23,712 nucleotides of DNA, from positions 1 through 23,712 of the forward strand of contig CADCWJ010000288.1 in NCBI GenBank assembly GCA_902806365.1, read 5' to 3'. This document shows, one piece after another, positions 1 to 6,837 of this stretch (the first letter of the stretch is position 1; each line of letters begins with the position of its first letter). Under the pieces are notes generated by a model, which was not told the origin of the DNA, made no database searches, and saw only the letters and a program-made list of their open reading frames with translations. Origin of the DNA: an uncultured Thermomicrobiales bacterium (GTDB lineage: Bacteria > Chloroflexota > Chloroflexia > Thermomicrobiales > UBA6265). A program made the translations under genes and the position numbers.

Positions 1-330
1 CAAGCCGACCTCGTCAACGATGCGGCCGCCTTGAGTACGATCGGCATCGGCCTCGTGGGTCTGGCGGCGATGGCGATTCTCGTTGCGAACCGGGCCGAAA
101 CGCTTGCGCCCACGTTCGCCACGCATGTCAGCGCATCGGGCACGCTGGAGAACTTCGCGCACTACACAAGCCTGTGGCGCTTACCGTTGCTGACGGCGAT
201 GCTCACATTGATGAATATCGCTGCCGCCTGGTTTATCTCGCCGCTGGATCGATTCGCGAGTCGTTTCCTGCTCGCCGCCGCGGTAGTCGTTCAGATCGTC
301 GCCTGGGTCGCCCTCATCCGGCTTCTCTGA
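1..330 (+). CDS. C-terminal part of a small multi-pass membrane protein (DUF1648-like), 5' end cut by the window
   Basis: The frame is open from base 1 to a TGA at 328-330, so the gene probably begins upstream. A TTG at 31 is the first possible start inside the window, but nothing resembling a ribosome binding site precedes it. The visible 109 residues hold about three hydrophobic segments: one just after the TTG, one following the LWRLPLLT stretch, and one at the C-terminus. A P-x4-H-x4-G segment (APTFATHVSASG) between the first two resembles the conserved patch of DUF1648-type membrane proteins. No catalytic motif is visible, and the role is unknown. It is convergent with the FeS/FAD gene pair to its right. 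Coding status is fairly secure because of the long hydrophobic pattern. The family assignment is tentative. Confidence 0.6.
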   Translation, partial: QADLVNDAAALSTIGIGLVGLAAMAILVANRAETLAPTFATHVSASGTLENFAHYTSLWRLPLLTAMLTLMNIAAAWFISPLDRFASRFLLAAAVVVQIVAWVALIRLL

Positions 331-341
331 CCCCTGCCTTC

Positions 342-369
342 GGGTACTACGGCTCGTCCGGCGGTACCC
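342..369 (+). terminator. weak hairpin after the membrane-protein gene
   Basis: GGGTAC at 342-347 can pair with GTACCC at 364-369 around a 16-base loop, starting 11 bases after the stop codon at 330. No T-run follows. It may be a weak or Rho-assisted terminator, or chance. Confidence 0.25.
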
Positions 370-617
370 TTGAGCAAACCTGTCGGCGCCGGCGTCTCAG
401 GCTTACGCCAAAGGCGTTGGCCGTCCCATGCGCCCGAATCGGTCCCGACCATTAGCGATTTTCAGACTCCGGTCTCGAAACGCTGTCCTCCGCCGCTCAA
501 GCCGCCTCGCCCCGCGGACGTGCACAGTCGACCGCGCGTCACTAACGCAACGACTCCGATCGCCCCGGACGCAGATTACCCACGACCGGGCAAGCTGCAC
601 GCATCGAGCCGGCGAGC

Positions 618-648
618 CAGGAAATCGGAACGCAATCTCGATTTCCTG
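618..648 (-). terminator. hairpin downstream of the FAD-subunit gene
   Basis: CAGGAAATCG at 618-627 is a perfect 10-base inverted repeat of CGATTTCCTG at 639-648, with an 11-base loop. On the minus strand it lies 37 bases beyond the stop codon at 686. No T-run follows it on that strand, so it is an atypical terminator. It could also protect the mRNA 3' end. Confidence 0.4.
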
Positions 649-685
649 TGCTGCTATCCGGCCCGCTCATCCGTGAGGTGTGTTC

Positions 686-1540
686 TCAGAGTCCGGCAAT
701 GCGTTCGATGATACGTCGTGTGAGAACACGAACTAGGTTCGCCCGGTACTCCACCGATGCATAGTGATCGCCGTTGATCTCCAGATCATCCGCGGCGACC
801 GCGGCGGCGGCCGCAACCGTCTCCTTCGTCAAGGGCTTGCCGACAAGCGCCTGCTCGCTGGCACGAGCGTGAGTCGCAATCGACGTTGCGCCCGTGACAC
901 AGATGCTGGCGGAGCTGACCAGATCGGCATCGCGCCTGATGACAACGGCAACACCGACCACGGCATAACCACTCGCGGGATGGGCGTGTTTCTCATAGCC
1001 CATGATCGTGCCCGGGGCCGGTAGGGGGAGCGTGATCGATGTGACGATCTCGTCGGGCTGGAGCGACGTGGTCCACAGATCCACGAACAACTCCTCCGCC
1101 GGAATCGTCCGATCGCCAGCCGAGCCGGTGGCGACGATCTGACCCCCCAGTGCGAGGAACACGGCGGTGAAATCGGCAGCAGGATCAGCATGCGCAAGCG
1201 TGCCGCCGATCGTGCCGTGAGCACGCACCTGCTGATCGCCGATCCTGTGGATTGCCTCGTTCAGGATTGGATACGTAACGCCGATGCCGGGTGCATCCCG
1301 CACGTCGTTATACGTTGCCATCGCGCCGATCGTGACGCCCCCAGCACCGACCTCGACGCCCTTAAGCTCCGTGAGTCGGGTGATGTCCACGAGCATGGCT
1401 GGCGCCGCGAGCCGAAGCTTCATGGCGGGAATCAGCGAGTGTCCTCCAGCCAGGAGCTTGGCGTCGGGATTGGCGGCAAGAACGGCTATTGCGTCGGTCA
1501 CGCTCTCGGCCCGATGGTAGGCGAACGAGGTTGGAAACAC
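686..1540 (-). CDS. FAD-binding (medium) subunit of a xanthine dehydrogenase/CO dehydrogenase family enzyme
   Basis: The 284-residue product matches the CoxM/CutM type of molybdenum hydroxylase subunit, which carries FAD and passes electrons from the 2Fe-2S subunit to the acceptor. Both FAD-binding signatures are visible: AGGHS at residues 31-35 and TIGGTLAHADPAAD from about residue 110. The C-terminal CO-dehydrogenase flavoprotein domain follows, and the length is normal. I chose the GTG at 1540 because AGGGGAG lies about 8 bases upstream. An ATG at 1576 would add 12 residues with a poorer ribosome binding site. The gene lies 96 bases downstream of the FeS-subunit gene on the same strand. 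The substrate cannot be told without the catalytic subunit, which is not adjacent. CO, purines, aldehydes or nicotinate-like compounds are all possible. Confidence 0.9.
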   Translation of the reverse strand: MFPTSFAYHRAESVTDAIAVLAANPDAKLLAGGHSLIPAMKLRLAAPAMLVDITRLTELKGVEVGAGGVTIGAMATYNDVRDAPGIGVTYPILNEAIHRIGDQQVRAHGTIGGTLAHADPAADFTAVFLALGGQIVATGSAGDRTIPAEELFVDLWTTSLQPDEIVTSITLPLPAPGTIMGYEKHAHPASGYAVVGVAVVIRRDADLVSSASICVTGATSIATHARASEQALVGKPLTKETVAAAAAVAADDLEINGDHYASVEYRANLVRVLTRRIIERIAGL

Positions 1541-1636
1541 GTTTGATTCTCCCCTGAGCGAGTCTCCACAAGCCATTCATGCCACTCTGGACCGGCGTTG
1601 CCGACGCGGCGTAACGGTGCTCTCGTGGTCCGTCCG

Positions 1637-2137
1637 CTAGATCGGCGCGCCACCGTTCATCTTGCCCGCCGCGTACTGAACCGATCGCACAATGTTCTGA
1701 TATCCAGTGCAGCGGCAGAAGTTGCCTTCGAGCTCGTGGCGAATCTCTTCTTCGGACGGGTTCGGGTTGCGTTCGAGCAAGGCGATCGTGGACATGATCA
1801 TTCCAGGGGTGCAATAGCCGCACTGGAGACCATGCATTTCCCAGAATCCTTCCTGAACCGGATGATAGGCCTCGTTTGCCGCAACGCCCTCGATCGTTTG
1901 AATGGTGGCGCCGTCGACCTGGACCGCGAACTTCGTGCACGACTTCGTCGTCACGCCATCGATGGTGACAACGCACGCCCCGCACTGGCTCGTGTCGCAG
2001 CCAACGTGGGTTCCGGTCAGCCCCAGCTCGTCCCGAAGAAAGTGGACGAGGAGCGTACGCGGCTCGACTTCCGCCGAACGCTCCTGCCCATTGACCGTAA
2101 CCGTGACCGTTGACGCGGGGATGGTGGCATCTGCCAT
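1637..2137 (-). CDS. 2Fe-2S (small) subunit of a xanthine dehydrogenase/CO dehydrogenase family enzyme
   Basis: The 166-residue product has the two-domain layout of CoxS/CutS-type subunits. The plant-ferredoxin-like N-terminal domain has cluster ligands C47, C52, C55 and C67. The four-helix C-terminal domain has C106, C109, C141 and C143, in CGYC and CRC motifs. It relays electrons from a molybdopterin site to FAD. The start at 2137 is preceded by AAAGGGG about 10 bases away. The frame extends upstream to 2170, but those 11 residues are not family-like. It is the first gene of a two-gene unit with the FAD subunit. The usual large MoCo subunit is missing on both sides, so the enzyme must use a partner encoded elsewhere or the locus is a remnant. 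All eight cysteines are intact, which argues for function. Confidence 0.93.
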   Translation of the reverse strand: MADATIPASTVTVTVNGQERSAEVEPRTLLVHFLRDELGLTGTHVGCDTSQCGACVVTIDGVTTKSCTKFAVQVDGATIQTIEGVAANEAYHPVQEGFWEMHGLQCGYCTPGMIMSTIALLERNPNPSEEEIRHELEGNFCRCTGYQNIVRSVQYAAGKMNGGAPI

Positions 2138-2323
2138 CGATCGATTGCCCCTTTCGAGCGCTTGTCGCAAGTGTTTGGTCCGCTAGCGAAGGATGACATG
2201 ATGCGTCGTCAATCGCTCAGGTTCGGAGATCCGCCAGACGGGTCATCGACGTCGGTTGCTACGCGCCATGCTGTCCAGTTGCCCGGACCGTGGGTGTATG
2301 GCGGGACCAGCGATTGCCGGATG

Positions 2324-2352
2324 AGTATACCCGTCCCGTTCGGCGCTGTCTG
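2324..2352 (-). promoter_or_regulatory. predicted promoter of the FeS/FAD subunit genes
   Basis: On the minus strand CAGACA (2352-2347) and TATACT (2329-2324) are separated by exactly 17 bases. The -10 box is near consensus and the -35 box matches TTGACA at four of six positions. The predicted start lies about 180 bases before the FeS-subunit ATG at 2137. The -35 hexamer sits exactly in the middle of the inverted repeat at 2331-2368. Confidence 0.45.
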
Positions 2353-2368
2353 CGGCCGAACGGGACGG
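2331..2368. repeat. 14-base perfect inverted repeat: terminator-like hairpin and/or operator
   Basis: CCGTCCCGTTCGGC at 2331-2344 is perfectly complementary to GCCGAACGGGACGG at 2355-2368, with a 10-base loop. On the minus strand it begins 10 bases after the stop of the nuclease-like gene (2379), as a terminator would, but a T-run is absent. It also surrounds the predicted -35 box of the next gene. It may terminate the upstream gene, act as an operator for a dimeric regulator, or both. Confidence 0.6.
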
Positions 2369-2378
2369 AACGCACGTG

Positions 2379-3659
2379 TCAGCCCGCGGCAACAGCATCC
2401 GCATCGACCATATCGGCGGCGAGGTCGGAAGCGGAGACGAGATCCGAGATCACCTCGTCGGTTTTGCGTTCCAGGGCGGGACGCAGGGTGCGGCCGAACA
2501 CGGCCAGGCGGGAGAGCAGGTCGTCCAAATCGTCGACGGGTGGGGGAAGCGGACCGAAACGCTCCCGATACCGTTCGCGATACCAGGCACCAAGAAGTCG
2601 GCGAACCCGGTTGGTTGACGGCGGTTCGACACCGCCCGCCCGAGCCGCCAGATCAATTCGCCCACGCAGGTCCTTGCCGGTAATGGGCAACGCCGTGACA
2701 TGATCGATCGCGGCTCGCTGACGCCGCGTCTGATCGGCCATGTCGTTCCAGCGCATGACGAGCCGCCAGGCGTCGAGGGCGGCCAAAGAGTCGCGGTCGA
2801 CATTCTCTTCGACGACTTCCAGCTCAACGAAGGGCGTATCCATGTAGACCAGCAGGGGACCGGTCTGGTCGAGCCAGCAGCCGATCAATGCGCGCGCCAC
2901 GCGCAGGTAAAAGAGAGTCAGCGCAAGGCTCTCGAGATGATCGAGCGGCAGGTTGTCGCGCGTGGCGAGGCGACCGATAAGGCGCTCGTGACCGAGTGAC
3001 TCCAGGAATCCCGGGGCGTCAACAGGGATCAGGCAGACCTCATGGTCGGCAATGGTGACGCGCTGCAGGCCACGCCGCGTCTGCAGGAGCCTGCGCGTCA
3101 ATGAATAATCCGGGCTGAGGAAAACACCGTCGCGCACATTGGCATCCGGGCGAAGCGTGGGGACAAGCCTCCCGATTGCCGGGCCCATTGCAATCAGGGA
3201 GGTGACGACATCGGCGCTCACCTGCCGGGATTTTGCGGTGTCGATCGAGAATTTCGCATCGGCGGCAAGCATATGCTGGCCTTCCGGATCCTCGTGAATC
3301 AACAGAAAATCCGGGTTCTGGAGTTTCAGTCGCGAAGCCTGCGAGGCGATTGCCGGTATATCGTCGAGCCGGATGACGTGATCGATCACCAGTTCAGTCG
3401 TCTCCGGTTGGAGCGGTGCGATCAGGCCGGGGGTGTGATGGAGCGCATGAGCACAGATATCAGCCCACCGGCTGCCGATGATGCCGCTCGCGCCGCCTCG
3501 GTCGGAAAGGCGCATCAAATCCCGGTCGTAGAGCGCACTGTACAGGGTTCCCCCAGGGAAGTGGGGCGAAACAAGATCGAGATCGAGGGTCCCCAGGACA
3601 TCACGAAAAGTCAAACCACATCCATCCTGGTCGCGGGCAAACCGCGGTTGCTGCGTCAT
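2379..3659 (-). CDS. uncharacterised 426-residue protein with a PD-(D/E)XK nuclease-like signature
   Basis: I do not recognise the family. The product has no signal peptide or membrane segment. The best clue is at residues 116-136: a hydrophobic strand starting with PD (116-117) in NPDFLLI, then a turn, then a second strand ending in DAK (134-136) within AADAKFS, followed by a helix with SRQVSADVVTSL. That spacing (PD-x16-DAK) and secondary structure resemble the core of the PD-(D/E)XK nuclease fold, where Asp, Asp/Glu and Lys coordinate metal and catalyse cleavage. The remaining ~280 residues are mostly helical, with a basic stretch near 365-375 (GAWYRERYRERFG). A DNA-processing role is inference only. 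It is divergent from the winged-helix gene at 3825. The ATG at 3659 has little Shine-Dalgarno support. Confidence 0.7.
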   Translation of the reverse strand: MTQQPRFARDQDGCGLTFRDVLGTLDLDLVSPHFPGGTLYSALYDRDLMRLSDRGGASGIIGSRWADICAHALHHTPGLIAPLQPETTELVIDHVIRLDDIPAIASQASRLKLQNPDFLLIHEDPEGQHMLAADAKFSIDTAKSRQVSADVVTSLIAMGPAIGRLVPTLRPDANVRDGVFLSPDYSLTRRLLQTRRGLQRVTIADHEVCLIPVDAPGFLESLGHERLIGRLATRDNLPLDHLESLALTLFYLRVARALIGCWLDQTGPLLVYMDTPFVELEVVEENVDRDSLAALDAWRLVMRWNDMADQTRRQRAAIDHVTALPITGKDLRGRIDLAARAGGVEPPSTNRVRRLLGAWYRERYRERFGPLPPPVDDLDDLLSRLAVFGRTLRPALERKTDEVISDLVSASDLAADMVDADAVAAG

Positions 3660-3691
3660 GGGCGGAGACTCGAGTACTCTTCACCCGCTCA

Positions 3692-3700
3692 AGCATACCA
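3692..3700 (-). promoter_or_regulatory. predicted extended -10 promoter of the nuclease-like gene
   Basis: The minus strand reads TGGTATGCT, an extended -10 box (TGn followed by TATnnT). It would place transcription start about 25 bases before the ATG at 3659. No good -35 box is seen, which is acceptable for extended -10 promoters. A short inverted repeat, GATTC-gctt-GAATC at 3714-3727, lies just upstream. Confidence 0.4.
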
Positions 3701-3740
3701 GCGCCGGCCAGCCGATTCGCTTGAATCAGAGGCATGAACA

Positions 3741-3771
3741 TTGACGAAATGGGGTGTTGTGGCACGATAAC
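3741..3771 (+). promoter_or_regulatory. possible promoter of the winged-helix gene
   Basis: TTGACG at 3741-3746 is a good -35 box. The best -10 candidate is GATAAC at 3766-3771, with a long 19-base spacer. It lies about 50 bases before the TTG start at 3825. The poor spacing keeps this tentative. Confidence 0.3.
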
Positions 3772-3824
3772 CCCTTGCGGGTGAGCGTCGGGCGTTCCCG
3801 AGCGGTCCAGGACGAGGCACACGA

Positions 3825-4118
3825 TTGGCCACAACGACGTCACAATCTCCGCTCGATGCATCATTGCGTCGGTTGCTCGCCGTCATTCGCGCCATGAGCG
3901 ATGGATTCACGCCCGGTACGCAAACCCCGGATGTCGCCCGCGAACTCGATGTGCCGGAGGCTTTCGTCGAAGCACTGTTCGTGAGCGCACGTACGCGTGG
4001 ATTGCTGAAGCCCAATTACTTCGGACGGGGACGATTGCGATGGACCGTTTCCGCGACCGGCGACCGCTTTCTGGAGAGCGGCGAATCTCACGCCACGGAC
4101 TCGCCGGCGCGATCCTGA
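3825..4118 (+). CDS. small winged-helix DNA-binding-like protein
   Basis: The 97-residue product has the pattern of a single winged-helix domain. There is a first helix around residues 10-24 (SLRRLLAVIRAM), a turn, helix two in TPDVARELDV, a longer recognition-type helix in PEAFVEALFVSARTRGLL, and a basic wing (KPNYFGRGRLRWTVS) ending in a short helix. This resembles transcription factors of the MarR/PadR-like fold class, but no specific family is recognised. I chose the TTG at 3825 because GACGAGG lies 7 bases upstream. The first internal ATG would remove helix one. It is divergent from the nuclease-like gene, a common arrangement for a local regulator. Its last 31 bases overlap the 3' end of the convergent YfhO-like gene. 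The function is inferred from fold pattern only. Confidence 0.6.
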   Translation: MATTTSQSPLDASLRRLLAVIRAMSDGFTPGTQTPDVARELDVPEAFVEALFVSARTRGLLKPNYFGRGRLRWTVSATGDRFLESGESHATDSPARS

Positions 4119-6235
4119 ACAGGCGAAGTTCGTCGCCAGCGTCGAACGTGTTGCCTGCCGGGCAACCAGTTGCGCCCAAACGCCAAACCGACTGCCCACA
4201 GTAGACCAACCACAGCGCCGAATCGCGTCGCCCAGTCCACCGGCGTGACGACGTAGGTGAGCTCCAGCGACCGCGTGCCGGGTGGCACGGTCACGTCCAT
4301 GTAGCCATCGACGGTGCGGGAAATCGCGACGGCGGCGCCGTCGGCGGTCGCCTGCCAGCGCGGGAACCAGTTGCGGCGGATCGTCACCACACCTTCGGCA
4401 TCGAGGAACGTCGCTTCGATTTCGAGATTCCCGATGGAAAGCGCGGTCGGAAGCGTTGGACCGTCCGTCACAATCGGGGTTGGCTGGGCCACGCTGTACA
4501 CGTCCCAGTTCCGGATCGTGCGCGCAAGGCGTAGCGAAGGGTCGGATGCAGCGACGACGCGTGGGTCGCTGCCGGACCGGACGGCCATGTCGGTCACCAC
4601 GACCGCTCCAATCCCGTGAGCCTGGAAGTAGGAACTGGCGAGTGCTCGCCCGGAATCGGGATAAGCATGACCGTTTCGCGCGTTGTATGGCCCGGCATGA
4701 TCGAGGTGCCAGTACCAGAGCCAATCGTCGTAGAAGAATGGCGCGTCACTGTCCAGCGGGCCCCACAGTTGCTGATGCCACCAGCGCTCGGGATCGAGCT
4801 CGTTGCCAATGACCAGGATCGCCGTGCCCGGCGCGCGGATCTCGTCCGCAACCCGGACCGCTGAGCGATAGGTCGCGAACTCCGCTCGCCCGGTCGTCTC
4901 GATCGGAGGGGTAGTGAAGACATCCGGCAACGTCCAGAGCGAGCCGAGCATCGCGACTAGGACGACGACTCCGATCGCGCCGGACGCGAACGATGCGGCA
5001 GCGGAGGAGAGACTGACCCGCGCGAGCCGGGCCCCTGCCCTGACAAGCCAAACGCTGGTGTAGGCCGCGAGATAGATCATCACCAGCCGCTGAAAAGGCA
5101 TCAGGCGTGGGGTTTCCAGTTGCTGGATGACGCTGCCGGGCGCGCTCCCCGGCGAGGCGAAGTCAGACAAGGCGCTGGTCAGGAGGGAATAGCCGAGCAG
5201 CGCGATCGCGAACGAGCGGGCGATCACATGTCGCTGGAGGGTAAAGGTAAGGACGACACCCACCACAGACAGGACGAGGATGGGGAGTGTCACAGCGGTG
5301 ACCGTGCTGTCCCAGTAGGCGCGGAGTGTGGCGTACCCCTGGTAGTTCACGAAGTGGTAAAGATCGCGGTAGCGAATCAGCGGCACAAGAACCGGTCCTG
5401 CCAGCAGCGTGCCCGCGATCGCGATCGCGATCGCGGTACGCAAAGGCGTCCAGACGGACGCTCTGGAAGACCGATCGTCCGGGAAGAGCAATGCCGCCAC
5501 CAGCACGGCGGCGGTGGCGACGGCAATGGCGAGCAAGGATCGTGGATTCGTGTACGCCGCGGCGGCAATCGTGAGGGCGGCAAGCATGGCCATCGACCGC
5601 TCGCTGCGATGGACAGCGCGGGCCATGGCGGCCGACGCGATGAGTGCCGTGGTGGCGCCGGCGACATTGGTGACGAGTCCCCAATCGACGAGTTCACGAT
5701 AGCCGCCATTCGTCCAGTCACCGGGAACGGCGACGTGGATGGCGGTCGCCAGAAAGGCCAGCCAGGGATCATGGCGGTCCCCCCGGGCCATGATCCAGAA
5801 CGCAAGGGCGGGGAGCAGGAAGATCAGAATGACCGCCAGTTTATGGACGGCGATGATCGGCACGGAGCCGAGCAGGAGGGACCACAACCCGACATCCAGC
5901 CAGGCGACGCCAAGAGGGTAGAACTCTGCCGGATAGCCACCCTGGTGATTGCCGATCCAGCGCAGGAATTCGCCACGCTGGATACTGTCGAGCAAGGTCG
6001 CGGCCCGCGTTGCATGGAATGGGTGATCGACCCGAGCAAATGTGTTGGCGAGCCGGGTGTCCGAGCCCGCTATATCGATCGTGGCCTGCAGATCGAGCCC
6101 ACCCAGGCGCCACAGAACCCACACGCACAGTAGCAGGATTCCAAGCGCCGCACTGAGCGTGTGCGAACGGGAGGAACTGCCTGGCGTGGGTGCCTCTGCA
6201 AGGGGGGCTGGCTTCGATGCGCTATCAGCCGACAT
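4088..6235 (-). CDS. large polytopic membrane protein, YfhO/PTPS-related type, probably in cell-surface glycan or lipid assembly
   Basis: The ~715-residue product has a first membrane helix at about residues 25-45 and roughly ten more up to about 435. An extracytoplasmic domain follows at about 440-665 and a last helix near 672-688. The segment near residues 58-105 (a SDT motif, later a GGYPAEFYPL motif) is typical of the polytopic family labelled 6-pyruvoyl-tetrahydropterin-synthase-related. That name is misleading, since the family is GT-C-like. The stretch NWFPRWQATADG at 622-633 with the following beta-rich region matches the C-terminal domain of YfhO-type proteins. These are glycosyltransferase-like proteins that use lipid-linked sugars, so transfer of sugars outside the membrane is likely but unproven. 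The start is uncertain: ATG at 6235 is used here and GTG at 6265 is possible. Neither has a good ribosome binding site. It follows the small two-TM gene closely, so the two are probably co-transcribed. Confidence 0.78.
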   Translation of the reverse strand: MSADSASKPAPLAEAPTPGSSSRSHTLSAALGILLLCVWVLWRLGGLDLQATIDIAGSDTRLANTFARVDHPFHATRAATLLDSIQRGEFLRWIGNHQGGYPAEFYPLGVAWLDVGLWSLLLGSVPIIAVHKLAVILIFLLPALAFWIMARGDRHDPWLAFLATAIHVAVPGDWTNGGYRELVDWGLVTNVAGATTALIASAAMARAVHRSERSMAMLAALTIAAAAYTNPRSLLAIAVATAAVLVAALLFPDDRSSRASVWTPLRTAIAIAIAGTLLAGPVLVPLIRYRDLYHFVNYQGYATLRAYWDSTVTAVTLPILVLSVVGVVLTFTLQRHVIARSFAIALLGYSLLTSALSDFASPGSAPGSVIQQLETPRLMPFQRLVMIYLAAYTSVWLVRAGARLARVSLSSAAASFASGAIGVVVLVAMLGSLWTLPDVFTTPPIETTGRAEFATYRSAVRVADEIRAPGTAILVIGNELDPERWWHQQLWGPLDSDAPFFYDDWLWYWHLDHAGPYNARNGHAYPDSGRALASSYFQAHGIGAVVVTDMAVRSGSDPRVVAASDPSLRLARTIRNWDVYSVAQPTPIVTDGPTLPTALSIGNLEIEATFLDAEGVVTIRRNWFPRWQATADGAAVAISRTVDGYMDVTVPPGTRSLELTYVVTPVDWATRFGAVVGLLWAVGLAFGRNWLPGRQHVRRWRRTSPVQDRAGESVA
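5415..5435. repeat. short tandem GCGATC repeat inside the YfhO-like gene
   Basis: Three tandem copies of GCGATC, plus GCG, form overlapping GCGATCGC palindromes. They encode alternating Ala-Ile in a membrane helix (about residues 268-275). The likely cause is codon preference in a repetitive hydrophobic stretch. It could also be a slippage-prone site. Confidence 0.6.
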
Positions 6236-6283
6236 CGGGCCCGAGATGGCAGGAACGCGCCGCACGGGGGCGAGACGGCTTCG

Positions 6284-6706
6284 TCATGCGGGGTCGCCAG
6301 ATGAATCATCGGCGGCGGCCTGTGTTCGGGACGAGCCGGTTCCGGCCGAATCGAGGAGAAGCCAGATACCGGTGATGGTGCCGACAACAACGGCCAGGAT
6401 GCAGGCATAGAAGAGCGAGGTCAGCATCCACTGCTGGGCGACTCGCGGCAGCGACTCTGCCTGGAGCGTCCAGATGCGCAATACCGAGCGCGATTCGATC
6501 TGGAGGTTGTTGAACCTCCAGATCCGGGCGTCGACCGATCCGAAGGTAATGAAGGCGAGAAAGCCAAGCGAAAGCAGCGCCCATGCGACGAGTCCATCGA
6601 TCCGTCCCGTCGCGTTCCGCGGTGACTGGACCTGGAGTTCCTCGTCATCGAGTTGGGTGGGCCCGGCCGATTCAGGATCCGGACCGCTTGCCTTCGTTTC
6701 GGTCAT
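6284..6706 (-). CDS. uncharacterised small two-TM protein in the glycan cluster
   Basis: The 140-residue product is not recognised. The N-terminal ~35 residues are acidic and polar. A first membrane helix spans about 38-57, then comes a ~36-residue loop (with RIWRFNNLQIESRSVLRIW), then a second helix at about 94-118 and a polar, acidic tail. This suggests both ends in the cytoplasm and an external loop, or the reverse. I chose the ATG at 6706 because AAGGA lies about 7-8 bases upstream. The frame continues to 6814, but that extension is arginine-rich and unlike a protein start. The stop lies 48 bases before the preferred start of the YfhO-like gene (18 bases before the GTG alternative), so the two are probably co-transcribed. 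An accessory role in surface-glycan assembly is inferred only from position. Confidence 0.75.
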   Translation of the reverse strand: MTETKASGPDPESAGPTQLDDEELQVQSPRNATGRIDGLVAWALLSLGFLAFITFGSVDARIWRFNNLQIESRSVLRIWTLQAESLPRVAQQWMLTSLFYACILAVVVGTITGIWLLLDSAGTGSSRTQAAADDSSGDPA

Positions 6707-6837
6707 CAGTCCTTCCTTGGCGCCCAGATCAGGCGCGAAGAGAGCGATCAATGGCGTTCGACGAGGGCAGTCACGACACGGTGTCCGGCCCATCGACCGA
6801 GCCCGCGACCGCATGGCGGCGCCCGCTCCGCCCCGGA

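Larger units (their letters stand above)
331..685. other. non-coding interval between convergent genes
   Basis: This 355-base stretch separates the membrane protein on the left from the end of the FAD-subunit gene on the right. The open frames in it are short, rich in Arg/Pro/Ser and do not resemble any family I know. I see no tRNA-like fold. It contains two hairpin candidates, at 342-369 and 618-648, each close to the stop codon of a flanking gene. It therefore looks like a convergent terminator region, and nothing else could be supported. Confidence 0.5.

Noticed and set aside
331..685. A possible decayed gene between the convergent genes
   Set aside because: No frame shows family-like residues on either strand, and the stretch is explained as a terminator region.
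1362..1985. A 207-codon minus-strand frame overlapping both hydroxylase subunit genes
   Set aside because: It is out of frame with both genes, which show intact cofactor motifs.
5415..5435. GCGATCGC palindromes as a HIP1-like dispersed element
   Set aside because: I noticed only this tandem cluster, inside a codon-repetitive Ala-Ile helix, so codon use explains it.
5120..6133. A 337-codon plus-strand open frame opposite the YfhO-like gene
   Set aside because: The translation is Gly/Arg/Asp-rich and has no recognisable fold, while the minus strand encodes a clear polytopic membrane protein.
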